A stretch of 64,000 bases of DNA from an uncultured Alphaproteobacteria bacterium (GTDB lineage Bacteria; Pseudomonadota; Alphaproteobacteria; HIMB59; GCA-002718135), in NCBI GenBank assembly GCA_902602515.1, contig CACKRG010000001.1:186001-250000 (forward strand), written 5' to 3'. This document shows, one piece after another, positions 1-8,389 of this stretch. The notes under the pieces were generated by a model. The model saw only the letters and a list, made by a program, of their open reading frames with translations. It was not told the DNA's origin and did no database searches. A program made the position numbers and the translations under genes. Every line of letters begins with the position of its first letter. Within the stretch, counting starts at the first letter, position 1.

Positions 1-1138
<1,138 letters not shown>

Positions 1139-1141
1139 TTA

Positions 1142-1444
1142 TTATTTCTTTTTACCTGATGTAATTATTCCCATTATGTCAGACTCTTTCATAATGAGAT
1201 AATCCTCACCATTCATTTTCACTTCTGTCCCTGACCATTTTCCAAAAAGTATTTTGTCACCTTTTTTTACATCTAATGGTACAAGTTTACCTGTTTCATC
1301 TCTAGCTCCAGAACCTACTTCCAATACTTCACCTTCCATTGGTTTTTCTTGAGCAGTATCTGGAATTATTATTCCTCCAGCTGTTTTTTGATCAGAATCT
1401 ACTCTTTTCACTAGTACTCTGTCATGCAAAGGTCTAAACTTCAT
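1142..1444 (-). CDS. groS: Co-chaperonin GroES
   Basis: This 100-residue protein is the lid heptamer subunit that caps GroEL. It has the family N-terminus [13 protein letters not shown] and the mobile-loop segment [16 protein letters not shown] near residues 23-38, followed by the conserved [14 protein letters not shown]. Length is close to the usual 95-97. It is the first gene of a groES-groEL operon on the minus strand. The CIRCE operator lies about 45 bp upstream of the start, so heat-shock repression by HrcA is expected from established knowledge of the family. Confidence 0.97.
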   Translation of the reverse strand: MKFRPLHDRVLVKRVDSDQKTAGGIIIPDTAQEKPMEGEVLEVGSGARDETGKLVPLDVKKGDKILFGKWSGTEVKMNGEDYLIMKESDIMGIITSGKKK

Positions 1445-1487
1445 ATTTCCTCATTTATTAAGTTATTGAAAAATAACATTTTTTTTA

Positions 1488-1514
1488 TTAGCACTCTCAC
1501 TATAAGAGTGCTAA
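1488..1514. promoter_or_regulatory. CIRCE operator (HrcA binding site) of groESL
   Basis: The sequence TTAGCACTC, nine spacer bases, then GAGTGCTAA is a perfect match to the CIRCE inverted repeat. It sits between the groES start and the divergent S49 peptidase. On the minus strand a possible -35 (TTGAAT) lies just upstream of it. HrcA binding here is known for groE operons of many bacteria. hrcA itself is not in the window. Confidence 0.95.
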
Positions 1515-1596
1515 TCATTTAAGCATTATTAAAGCTGATTCAAGTGCGAAATAAAGGTTTTTTTAAATTATTGAAACTTATGATATCAAACAAACT

Positions 1597-2601
1597 ATGG
1601 CTTTCATAAATGTATTTCTTAAAACATTGGGTTTTTTAATAGGCTCTCTTACATTTGTTATTATTTTAAGTTTATTAATATCCATTACCTCAAATGAAGA
1701 CAATAAATTTAAAGTTATTGAAGGTGAGCCAGATTCTAAAAATATTATTGCAGAAATATCACTTAATGGTCCAATATTTAACAACTACAACCAGTTTTTA
1801 ACAAGTGATTTTATAAGTTATATTGATCCAAATAAAATTAAAGAGCAATTAAAATTATTAGAAAAACATAATCCAAAAATAGTAATATTTAAAATAAATT
1901 CACCAGGTGGCACAGTGACAGCTACACATAATTTAGATAACATAATTAAAAAATTTAAAATTAAAAATAAATCAGAAATTTATTTTTACTCTGATGAAAT
2001 CTTAACTTCCGGAGCATATTGGGTTGCTACATCTGGAGATAAAATATTTGCAAATTATGGAGCTATAATTGGAAGTATTGGAGCAAATGGACCTAGTTGG
2101 TATTATTATAAAACACCTAGATCGATATCCAAGGGTATTTTTGGACAGAAAATAGAAACCATAGAAGAAATTGAAATTTATAATCAAAGTGCTGGTAGCT
2201 CAAAAGATCTTTATAATCCATTTAGAAAGCCGACAGTTAAAGAACTTAATCATCTTCAAAGTATGGTTCAAGAAATTTATATGAATTTTGTAAATAAAGT
2301 ATCTAGTAGTAGAAAAATTGAAAAAAATTTACTTATTAATGAAATAGGAGCATTAATTTATACAAGCAATCAAGCTAAAGATAATTTTTTAATTGATAAT
2401 ATTGTTGAATATGAAGAACTTGTTAAATTGATATTGAAAGAAAACAATTTTAAAGATTACAAAATTTTGAAAATAGAAGCTCAGTCAAACTTCATAAGCA
2501 AATATATGTCTATGTATTTTAGTACTAACCTAAATAATTTTTGTGAAAAGATAAATATTAGCTTCACTACCATATCTCCTACTTTTGTTGAGAAATGCTA
2601 G
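1597..2601 (+). CDS. Membrane-anchored S49 (SppA/SohB-type) serine peptidase
   Basis: This 334-residue protein has one N-terminal membrane segment (about residues 8-30) and a single S49 protease domain. Visible landmarks are NSPGGTVTAT near residue 101 and LTSGAYWVAT, whose Ser138 is the expected nucleophile. IIGSIGANG follows. The SSKDLYNPFR stretch carries Lys203, which I align with the catalytic lysine of the Ser-Lys dyad. Family members clear signal peptides or membrane protein fragments at the cytoplasmic membrane. The single domain resembles the short SppA form rather than the tandem E. coli SppA. It is divergent from groES and convergent with the next gene. Which subfamily it belongs to is not certain. 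Confidence 0.85.
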   Translation: MAFINVFLKTLGFLIGSLTFVIILSLLISITSNEDNKFKVIEGEPDSKNIIAEISLNGPIFNNYNQFLTSDFISYIDPNKIKEQLKLLEKHNPKIVIFKINSPGGTVTATHNLDNIIKKFKIKNKSEIYFYSDEILTSGAYWVATSGDKIFANYGAIIGSIGANGPSWYYYKTPRSISKGIFGQKIETIEEIEIYNQSAGSSKDLYNPFRKPTVKELNHLQSMVQEIYMNFVNKVSSSRKIEKNLLINEIGALIYTSNQAKDNFLIDNIVEYEELVKLILKENNFKDYKILKIEAQSNFISKYMSMYFSTNLNNFCEKINISFTTISPTFVEKC

Positions 2602-2604
2602 TTA

Positions 2605-3630
2605 TTAAATAGCTTTTATATCATTTAATTTAACAATTAAATTTTTATAATAATTACTATTACTTAGAATATCCTTGTCTATATACTTTCTAGAAAGTTC
2701 AGAATGATTTCCTACTGGAACAGTGTCAGTTATAAATCTTTTATATTTTAGATTATTAATTTTTGCTAATATATTATATCTATTTTCAAATATTTTTTCG
2801 TGCTCTTTTTTAAATTCAGGTCCTATTTCAAATATTTCAGTTTCTGGTTTACAAAATATTATATTAGAAAGATTAGACCCGTGTGCACCAATTATTTTGT
2901 CAGCTTCAGAGAAAATCTGTATTTGTTGATCAATTGTATATAATTGAGGATTAATTATCTTATATCCTTTAGATCTCAAAATAGGAATAATATCAGCTTC
3001 GTTAACAATTTTTCTATATGAGGAATCTTCTCTTGTTACATAAATTTTTTTATCTTTAGAGTTAAAACTTTTAGGTTTTAAAAATTTTTTTAATATTAAG
3101 TTTGAGTTAGCGATATTAAAGAACTGAGGAAATTGACAATCTGTAAATTTATAAAATCCGTCATCTAAATACACAAATGAAAAATCAATTTTTTTATTTT
3201 TTAAAATATATTTAATAAAGTTTCTAAATTTAACTGATGAATTACGGTGAATTGCAATTTTTATATTATTTTCTTTAATATAAAATATTCTTGGAATGAA
3301 TTGAATTAAATTTGAATAATAATTATTGCCTGCACTTGAACCAAGTATAAATATGTTTTTAAATTCTTTTAATTTTTCAATATTTTCTTTTAGATTGTTA
3401 AAAAAATTATTAGTAAAATAATGTTCAGTATTTTGATAAAAATCTCTTATAAAAAGATTTTTAAATGTTTTAAAATTTTTATCAATTAAAAAAAAGTTAA
3501 AAGTATCTGAATAAAAATCTCCTTTATAAATATTACATTTTAAATTAAAATCATTTATTTTAGAATTTATAAAATTAGTATGTAAATTTTTATCTTTTGA
3601 TATTTTTGATATGGGTATGTTTTGAAGCAT
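2605..3630 (-). CDS. Glycosyltransferase, GT61/DUF563-like
   Basis: This 341-residue protein has very low sequence complexity (Lys, Asn, Ile, Phe). The recognisable core is in the last third: GAHGSNLSNIIFCKPETEIFEIG near residues 248-270. This matches the 'GxHGAGLTNxxF..P...ExE' signature of the GT61/DUF563 capsular polysaccharide family. A conserved IYVTRED stretch precedes it. It has no signal peptide or membrane segment. It probably transfers a sugar during surface-glycan synthesis, but donor and acceptor cannot be read from the sequence. It stands alone, about 5.5 kb from the larger glycan cluster, and converges with the S49 peptidase with a 3-bp gap. Confidence 0.75.
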   Translation of the reverse strand: MLQNIPISKISKDKNLHTNFINSKINDFNLKCNIYKGDFYSDTFNFFLIDKNFKTFKNLFIRDFYQNTEHYFTNNFFNNLKENIEKLKEFKNIFILGSSAGNNYYSNLIQFIPRIFYIKENNIKIAIHRNSSVKFRNFIKYILKNKKIDFSFVYLDDGFYKFTDCQFPQFFNIANSNLILKKFLKPKSFNSKDKKIYVTREDSSYRKIVNEADIIPILRSKGYKIINPQLYTIDQQIQIFSEADKIIGAHGSNLSNIIFCKPETEIFEIGPEFKKEHEKIFENRYNILAKINNLKYKRFITDTVPVGNHSELSRKYIDKDILSNSNYYKNLIVKLNDIKAI

Positions 3631-3800
3631 TTTTTTATAGTTTACACATATATTAAAATTATAAATTAGTTAATCAATTTTGAACTTTAAAATAAATTGT
3701 CTTTAAATTTACTTAATATTGTTTGTTTGTAAAAAATCTTAATATAAAGAATTTTTAATTAAATTCTTTAGTGCTATTTTTTATTTAAAAATCAAAATAA

Positions 3801-3877
3801 TGGCGCGCCCGAGAAGAGTCGAACTCCTAACCTTATGATCCGTAGTCATACGCTCTATCCAATTGAGCTACAGGCGC
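3801..3877 (-). tRNA. tRNA-Arg (anticodon ACG)
   Basis: Folding the minus strand by hand gives a complete cloverleaf. The acceptor GCGCCTG pairs with CGGGCGC. The D stem is GCTC/GAGC. The anticodon stem TATGA/TCATA holds the loop CTACGGA, so the anticodon is ACG. The T arm contains TTCGACT. The 3' CCA is encoded. It reads CGN arginine codons after A34-to-I editing. The accessory stretch at 3.9-8.3 kb begins on the 5' side of this gene, not the 3' side used by most tRNA-targeting integrases. Confidence 0.96.
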
Positions 3878-3910
3878 TTCTTATTTTTCAACCTTTTATC
3901 AACTTACTAT

Positions 3911-3927
3911 TGAACATACAATGTTCA
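3911..3927. repeat. Short inverted repeat next to the tandem CATGGTACCAC repeat
   Basis: TGAACAT-ACA-ATGTTCA is a perfect 7-bp inverted repeat. It is followed directly by the 11-mer CATGGTACCAC twice in tandem (3926-3947), itself built round the palindrome TGGTACCA. The pair lies between tRNA-Arg and the long direct repeat. It could be an operator or a recombination-associated structure; nothing in the sequence decides between these. Confidence 0.6.
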
Positions 3928-3936
3928 TGGTACCAC

Positions 3937-4017
3937 CATGGTACCACCATTTATTTATTTTAACATATTTCAATTAATTTTACACTTATTAGAACTGAAC
4001 AATTTCTTTAGTTAGTG
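3937..4017 (+). repeat. 81-bp direct repeat, copy A, ending in the module-boundary motif
   Basis: This copy aligns without gaps to 6122-6202, with about 69 of 81 bases identical by hand count. The first 33 bases, from CATGGTACCACC through TTTTAACATATT, are identical. The last 20 bases (AACAATTTCTTTAGTTAGTG) are a variant of the short motif found again at 6183, 7645 and 8263. Together with copy B it flanks the alginate-lyase-like gene and a possible small membrane peptide. The gap from 3878 to 4289 holds only this repeat, the inverted repeat and the small ORF at 4111. Confidence 0.85.
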
Positions 4018-4110
4018 ATGGGATAAATTAATAGGTTAAGACAGTGAACCTATTTAAATTTAAATATGAAGAATGTTTAGTAGAGTGTTCACTAAATACT
4101 CTTTGCAATA

Positions 4111-4263
4111 GTGATAAATTTTGCTTTAATTAGAACTTCTCTAGAGCTTAGTGAAGTAGGAATAGGGACTTTAATTTATGCTATTGGAATAGTGTTTTCC
4201 GTTTCAACAGGACTTTTTATTGTTGGTAAAATATATAACTACAATTTTGTAATAATAATTTAA
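4111..4263 (+). CDS. Possible 50-residue membrane peptide
   Basis: An open frame begins at GTG 4111 and ends at TAA 4261. It predicts MINFALIRTSLELSEVG followed by one hydrophobic segment (about residues 17-36, IGTLIYAIGIVFSVSTG) and a basic tail. It is below the ORF-track cut-off. No convincing ribosome binding site is visible, and the start codon is non-standard. It lies inside the repeat-flanked segment, 26 bases before the lyase-like gene. It may equally be a chance ORF or the remnant of a larger membrane protein. Confidence 0.25.
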   Translation: MINFALIRTSLELSEVGIGTLIYAIGIVFSVSTGLFIVGKIYNYNFVIII

Positions 4264-4289
4264 TTTTTTTTTGTTCTAAAAGTTATTTA

Positions 4290-6071
4290 ATGAAAAATAT
4301 CTTTTATTTATTAATTATTTTTTTTTCACTAAAATTATATGCTGATGATTATATAATTAATAAACCATATAAATTAGTTCCATCAATTGATGAAAGGTTT
4401 AGTGAAATAAATAATAAAGAAATAATTAAAAGCCTTTGTGTATCTAGAAACAAAAATACAATTTCTATTAATCAATTTTTAAATAAGAAGATTCCAAAAA
4501 ACACAGATGATGAAAATATAAAAGAATGGAATTTTATTCCATTCAGTCTTTTTTCATACATGTCAAAATATTATCAAACTCAAAGTGATTTAGATGCGAA
4601 AAATATTAAAGAAGCAATTTTGCATTTAGCAAAAAATAATTATATGACAAAAACTAAGAATAAAAATGATGTTTACTTTATGAACACGCTTTTGAATACA
4701 AAAGATAATTTAGATATTATTTTATATTCTTTGTCTGTTTTAAAAATTAATAATCAAATTAATAGTAGTGATTTTGATAAAATATTAAAATGGATAGATA
4801 AAGTATATAAGCCCTATAGATCTCATAAAACTATGAATACTAAACAATGTATACATAATGATAAATTCATAGAAAAAAAAGATCTCGGTGGATGTCAAAA
4901 TCATACTTCTTCAGGTATTCAAGTAAAAACTCTTTATTCAATATTAAAAAACAATAATAACGATTTTATTGATGGTTCTAAATATTATAAATTTATAATT
5001 GATGATTTAAAAAAAGATGGAGCATTATGGAAAGAAGCGGTGCGAGGGTCACATTCTTGGAAGTATTATGCTCATAATTTAAATGATATAATTGGAATAG
5101 CTGAAGCGTATTATATTCAAGGTTATGATCTTTATTCCTATAAATCAAAAAAAAATAATAAAAATATTCATGATGCCGTAAAATTCTTTGCTGATGCATT
5201 GTCAGATAAAAATTTAATGTTCAACTATGCTAAAGAATTAATTGGACAAGAGGGTCGCACTCAAAATTGGAAAGATTTAACTTATTATAATCAAGTAATA
5301 AATGGATATGGTAGCCGTATGCTTTGGTTTTATGCTTATGCTTCACGTTTTCCAAATCATGAAAATGTAACAAAACTATCAAAATATTTTCCTTTGTCTT
5401 TTCTAGAAGAAGCAAATAGTCAGCATATGGGATTAAATACTCAATGTTTTTTATCTAAAAAAGGAATAATAAATTCTCAAATTGACATATTTAATAAAAA
5501 TCCTGCTATAAAAATTAATGATATAGAAAATAATAAATATATCCTTTCTATTATTGTTAAAGATGATGAAAAGGCATACCCACGTGGACTCTATATTATT
5601 CAAAAAACTAATAATGTTTTTAAAATAGTTGGTGGAGGAAATAAAAAAACAACTAATAGACAATGGGATAATACAAATAATCCATCTTTCATCGCTTTGG
5701 GTAAAAATAAATTTTATATTTATGCAAATTTACTATTAGAAAGCTCAGAGAGTTCTTTAAGTAGAATAACCAATTTTAATAAAATAATTGATCTAAAGAA
5801 ATTCACCTGGCAATTACAAGAATTTGAGAATTATAATGAAGATGATTATAAACTACTTACCCATATTCTAAGATTAAGTGGAGAAAAAGTAAAATCAAAG
5901 GATAAATTACCTTCAAATTTAGACAAAAATTTATATTTTGGTAAAATAAATCAAAATAATAAAGATTATCTTTTCTTAGTTTTTCCTTTTAAAAATAATT
6001 GGTGTAATAAAAAAACTGGCAAGTTAGATGGTCAATGGAAGATTGTTAAAAAAGAGATATGTAGCTTTTAA
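4290..6071 (+). CDS. Secreted alginate-lyase-like (alpha/alpha-toroid) protein, function unproven
   Basis: This 593-residue protein has a clear signal peptide (MKNIFYLLIIFFSLKLYA). Residues about 85-375 are helix-rich. They contain CQNHTSSGI near 202 and DGALWKEAVRGSHSWKYYAHN at 243-263, followed by the helix IGIAEAYYIQGYDLYSY. These resemble the Asn-His and 'R...YH/YxxHN' catalytic stretches of PL5-type alginate lyases, so an exported polysaccharide lyase acting on uronate polymers is a reasonable guess. The C-terminal 200 residues look like an unrelated beta-rich domain that I do not recognise. The gene sits alone between two 81-bp direct repeats and is richer in AT than the permease module that follows. 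The assignment rests on pattern resemblance only. Confidence 0.5.
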   Translation: MKNIFYLLIIFFSLKLYADDYIINKPYKLVPSIDERFSEINNKEIIKSLCVSRNKNTISINQFLNKKIPKNTDDENIKEWNFIPFSLFSYMSKYYQTQSDLDAKNIKEAILHLAKNNYMTKTKNKNDVYFMNTLLNTKDNLDIILYSLSVLKINNQINSSDFDKILKWIDKVYKPYRSHKTMNTKQCIHNDKFIEKKDLGGCQNHTSSGIQVKTLYSILKNNNNDFIDGSKYYKFIIDDLKKDGALWKEAVRGSHSWKYYAHNLNDIIGIAEAYYIQGYDLYSYKSKKNNKNIHDAVKFFADALSDKNLMFNYAKELIGQEGRTQNWKDLTYYNQVINGYGSRMLWFYAYASRFPNHENVTKLSKYFPLSFLEEANSQHMGLNTQCFLSKKGIINSQIDIFNKNPAIKINDIENNKYILSIIVKDDEKAYPRGLYIIQKTNNVFKIVGGGNKKTTNRQWDNTNNPSFIALGKNKFYIYANLLLESSESSLSRITNFNKIIDLKKFTWQLQEFENYNEDDYKLLTHILRLSGEKVKSKDKLPSNLDKNLYFGKINQNNKDYLFLVFPFKNNWCNKKTGKLDGQWKIVKKEICSF

Positions 6072-6121
6072 ATATGTTGTTCAACTATTTTATTTGTTAG
6101 TTTCATAATACGTCCCTATTG

Positions 6122-6202
6122 CATGGTACCACCATTTATTTATTTTAACATATTCTAGATGGTTTTACACTGATTAGAACTAAACAATCTCCTTAGTTGG
6201 TT
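6122..6202 (+). repeat. 81-bp direct repeat, copy B
   Basis: This is the second copy of the 3937-4017 repeat, in the same orientation and of the same length, with about 85% identity. It has a single CATGGTACCAC where copy A has two. It ends with the short motif AACAATCTCCTTAGTTGGTT and lies between the stop of the lyase-like gene and the stop of the minus-strand permease. AACTAA/TTAGTT around the motif can pair. Copy A shows a G-U-compatible change in the same stem. Confidence 0.85.
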
Positions 6203-6208
6203 TTAGAA

Positions 6209-7252
6209 CTAAAAAGTAACAGCATATATTTGAAAAAATATACCGCACATTATAGCGCCTCCTAAACCAAAAAATAAATATGCCGTAAAAGTTGCTCTAT
6301 TGACCAGTGACCAAACAGCAGTCATAGCTGGTATACTAGAAATAGCACCTCCCACAAGAAAGGCTAATGCCCCACCTGCACTTAATCCTTGTTCTAGCAA
6401 TCCTGATACTACAGCGGGAGCTGCATAGGAATTCAGGTAGGCGGGAACACCGATGAATGCTCCGACAACAATAGAAAATAATCCATCTCCTCCCACGATG
6501 CTTCCGATTAGTTGTGTGGGAATATAAATAATCATGATTGCTTCAAGCAGATAGGCTAGTGTTAACCATTTAAGTAGAAATATTCCATTTGAGGAAAACT
6601 CAGACCAGAAAAATTGCATGCGTTGTTTGTCTTGCCAAAACTTCCAAATAGTTTTGTTCGTAAAAGATTTTACCGAACAGCAACTTTGTGCATTATTCAT
6701 TACTTTTAATGGAGAGCTAAATAATCCCATTTTTGAAAATATAAAAATACCAAAACCTCCTAATAAACCTAGAAAGAGAGCTGAGAGAGTTTTGGCTATT
6801 GCGAATTCCCAGCCAAGCGCAGAGGCAGTGATTAATAATGCAGGGGGGTCTATTAAAGGAGATGACAACCAAAATGCCATAACCGCTGAGATAGGTACAC
6901 CTAATGCTAACATACTGGCAATAAATGGAATAACTTCACAAGAACAAAAAGGGGCAAGCCCGCCAACTATAGTGGCCAAAAAAATCATATTAATTTCTCT
7001 TCCTTGAAACGATTTGGAAATAATACGTTCAGCACCCGATGCTTTAAGAGAAGCAATTAATAAAATAGCAATCAAGATAAAAGGAATAGTTCCCATTAGA
7101 GCAGACAATGCTTTGGTGATGATGGACGGCAAATTACTAATATCCATGATGCCAATAATCAAAACAATAGATAAGGTAATCAACCAGACTGATCTGAATT
7201 TTTTATAATTTGAATGAAAAAAATTAGCTGAGATGAAGTTTGCGTAGTTCAT
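6209..7252 (-). CDS. Permease of the YraQ/ArsP (DUF318) family
   Basis: This 347-residue polytopic protein has about eight to nine hydrophobic segments. The signature GLAPFCSCEVIPF (Cys103 and Cys105) lies in the first half, and the related half-repeat GAFIGVPAYLNSYAAPAV lies in the second. A central cytoplasmic loop carries a vicinal Cys pair, QSCCSVK, near residue 190. ArsP members export trivalent organoarsenicals and use such cysteines; other YraQ proteins are uncharacterised. Its ATG overlaps the stop of an ArsR-family regulator gene, so metalloid efflux is likely but inferred. GC content by eye is higher than in the flanking genes, which suggests transfer. Confidence 0.75.
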   Translation of the reverse strand: MNYANFISANFFHSNYKKFRSVWLITLSIVLIIGIMDISNLPSIITKALSALMGTIPFILIAILLIASLKASGAERIISKSFQGREINMIFLATIVGGLAPFCSCEVIPFIASMLALGVPISAVMAFWLSSPLIDPPALLITASALGWEFAIAKTLSALFLGLLGGFGIFIFSKMGLFSSPLKVMNNAQSCCSVKSFTNKTIWKFWQDKQRMQFFWSEFSSNGIFLLKWLTLAYLLEAIMIIYIPTQLIGSIVGGDGLFSIVVGAFIGVPAYLNSYAAPAVVSGLLEQGLSAGGALAFLVGGAISSIPAMTAVWSLVNRATFTAYLFFGLGGAIMCGIFFQIYAVTF

Positions 7253-7566
7253 GCAGTTTTTCTTTTTGGAGTTTGTTTTTCATTACGACAACATTCCTTT
7301 AATACATAGCTTGCAAGTAATTCTGCTTGATGAAAATTTGCGTAAGTAAAAATGGATCGTCCTTTTTTTTCTTGATGGATGAGTTCAGCATTCTCCAAAA
7401 ATCGTAGATGATGAGCAAGCGTGGAAAGAGGAATATCTAGCTGCTCTTGTATTTCTCCAACCGATAATCCGGTGTTCCCAGCTTTTACGAGTTCTAGAAA
7501 AACAGTTAAACGTGGAGTGGAACCAATAGCTTTAAATCCCTTAGCTATTAAATCAATTTTTTTCAT
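7249..7566 (-). CDS. ArsR/SmtB-family metalloregulator
   Basis: This 105-residue winged-helix repressor reads LSVGEIQEQLDIPLSTLAHHLRFLENAELIHQ through the recognition helix and wing, followed by GRSIFTY. A C-terminal Cys pair (LKECC near residue 92) could bind As(III) or another soft metal. The classical ELCVCDL site in the DNA-binding helix is absent, so the sensing site differs from E. coli ArsR. It is first in a two-gene operon, overlapping the permease by 4 bp (ATGA). A perfect inverted repeat just upstream of the start is the probable autoregulatory operator. Confidence 0.88.
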   Translation of the reverse strand: MKKIDLIAKGFKAIGSTPRLTVFLELVKAGNTGLSVGEIQEQLDIPLSTLAHHLRFLENAELIHQEKKGRSIFTYANFHQAELLASYVLKECCRNEKQTPKRKTA

Positions 7567-7570
7567 AATG

Positions 7571-7594
7571 ATATAACTAGTAATATAGTTATAT
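7571..7594. promoter_or_regulatory. Probable ArsR-type operator
   Basis: ATATAACTA, the spacer GTAATA, then TAGTTATAT form a perfect 9-bp inverted repeat. It ends only 5 bp from the start codon of the ArsR-family gene. Its position and symmetry fit binding by a dimeric winged-helix repressor that controls its own operon. Operator identity is inferred. Confidence 0.7.
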
Positions 7595-7644
7595 TAAAAT
7601 GTCAATTATACGTGTATGAAATCTTTTGGATAATCATATCCCTT

Positions 7645-7664
7645 AACAATCTCCGTGGTTAGTG
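7645..7664 (+). repeat. Module-boundary motif, copy C
   Basis: AACAATCTCCGTGGTTAGTG lies in the gap between the divergent ArsR gene and the exonuclease. The following bases (GTAATAAT) also resemble copy D. The motif begins exactly 34 bases before the exonuclease ATG at 7679, the same distance as copy D from its downstream ATG. Neither start has a purine-rich ribosome binding site in the expected place, so the element may act in the 5' UTR. Confidence 0.65.
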
Positions 7665-7678
7665 GTAATAATTCAACT

Positions 7679-8260
7679 ATGACTACTTATGTTGTGTGTG
7701 ACATAGAAGCAGACGGACCTATTCCTGGACCACATTCTATGATAAGCCTTGGTGCTGTAGCCGTTAATAAAGCAGGAAAAAAATTTGGAGAATGTGAAAT
7801 TAATTTCTTGCCACTAAAAAATGCCAAACCTCACCCCGCTACTATGCATTGGTTTACAACAGAAGCGCCAGAAGCTTTAAAACATACTCAACACCATCAA
7901 GTCTCACCCAAAGAAGGAATGAATAAATTTGGTGATTGGCTTCTTACGTTACCAACCCCACGAATTATGGCTGCTCATCCAGCTCCATTAGATTTTATGT
8001 GGATCAATTGGTATATTCAAACTTTTCTTGTAGAACGATTAGAAAAAATTCCTTTCTCTATGCCTTTTTTTGATAAGAATGGACAAGCAGCCTTTGATAT
8101 CAAATCCTATGCTGCTGCTGTGCTGCAAAAAGATTATAAAGACATAGGTAGAGATGATTACTCTCTAGAATTGCATGATAATACAAAACATACGCATAAA
8201 GCCATAGATGATGCCAGAGAATATGCAAAATTATTAATTAAACTGCTGAATAAAAAATAA
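7679..8260 (+). CDS. DEDDh-type 3'-5' exonuclease (DnaQ-like)
   Basis: The track ORF begins at a GTG inside the repeat motif. I prefer ATG 7679, which gives MTTYVVCDIEADG, because the catalytic first block then starts at the usual place. Motif I is DIEADG (Asp, Glu). Motif II is AAHPAPLDFMWINWYI. Motif III is HKAIDDAREYAKLL, with the conserved His and Asp. At about 193 residues it is a stand-alone nuclease rather than a polymerase subunit. The substrate is unknown; family members degrade DNA or small RNAs. It forms a single-gene module between motif copies C and D, and GC content is higher than in the glycan cluster. Confidence 0.8.
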   Translation: MTTYVVCDIEADGPIPGPHSMISLGAVAVNKAGKKFGECEINFLPLKNAKPHPATMHWFTTEAPEALKHTQHHQVSPKEGMNKFGDWLLTLPTPRIMAAHPAPLDFMWINWYIQTFLVERLEKIPFSMPFFDKNGQAAFDIKSYAAAVLQKDYKDIGRDDYSLELHDNTKHTHKAIDDAREYAKLLIKLLNKK

Positions 8261-8262
8261 TA

Positions 8263-8282
8263 AACAATCTCATTGGTTGGTG
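8263..8282 (+). repeat. Module-boundary motif, copy D
   Basis: AACAATCTCATTGGTTGGTG begins three bases after the exonuclease stop codon and exactly 34 bases before the ATG at 8297. It matches copy C at most positions, including the trailing GTAA. It marks the boundary between the exonuclease and the NTF2-like gene pair. Confidence 0.65.
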
Positions 8283-8296
8283 GTAAGATAATCGGG

Positions 8297-8389
8297 ATGA
8301 AAAAACTTTTAGGGCTTGTGGGTATATGTTTATTAATTTGTAGTTTTAGTTTTGCTAAAGAAATAAATGTTAAAAAGGAGGAAGAATGA
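8297..8389 (+). CDS. 30-residue signal-peptide-like small ORF overlapping the next gene
   Basis: The ORF reads MKKLLGLVGICLLICSFSFAKEINVKKEEE and stops at TGA, overlapping the ATG of the next gene (ATGA). It looks like a complete Sec signal peptide with a cut site after FSFA, followed by only ten charged residues. The strong AGGAGG that serves the downstream gene lies inside it. It could be a translationally coupled leader, a tiny secreted peptide, or the left-over 5' end of a lost exported protein. It is too short for the ORF track. Confidence 0.45.
   Translation: MKKLLGLVGICLLICSFSFAKEINVKKEEE

Noticed and set aside
3912-3926. GAAC-N7-GTTC as a LexA/SOS box
   Set aside because: The alphaproteobacterial SOS box is a direct repeat (GTTC-N7-GTTC), and no SOS-type gene follows this inverted form. 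I list it only as an inverted repeat.
3801-4017. tRNA-Arg as the attachment site of a genomic island
   Set aside because: The accessory stretch lies on the 5' side of the tRNA, no duplicated tRNA 3' end is seen, and no integrase gene is present.
6618-7208. Track ORFs of 129 and 64 residues on the plus strand
   Set aside because: They are antisense shadows of the permease gene, whose frame has clear family motifs and membrane segments.
3998-8282. The motif-bounded modules as an integron cassette array
   Set aside because: The motif copies lack RYYYAAC/GTTRRRY core sites and the long imperfect palindrome of attC. No integrase is in the window, and genes are not all in one orientation.
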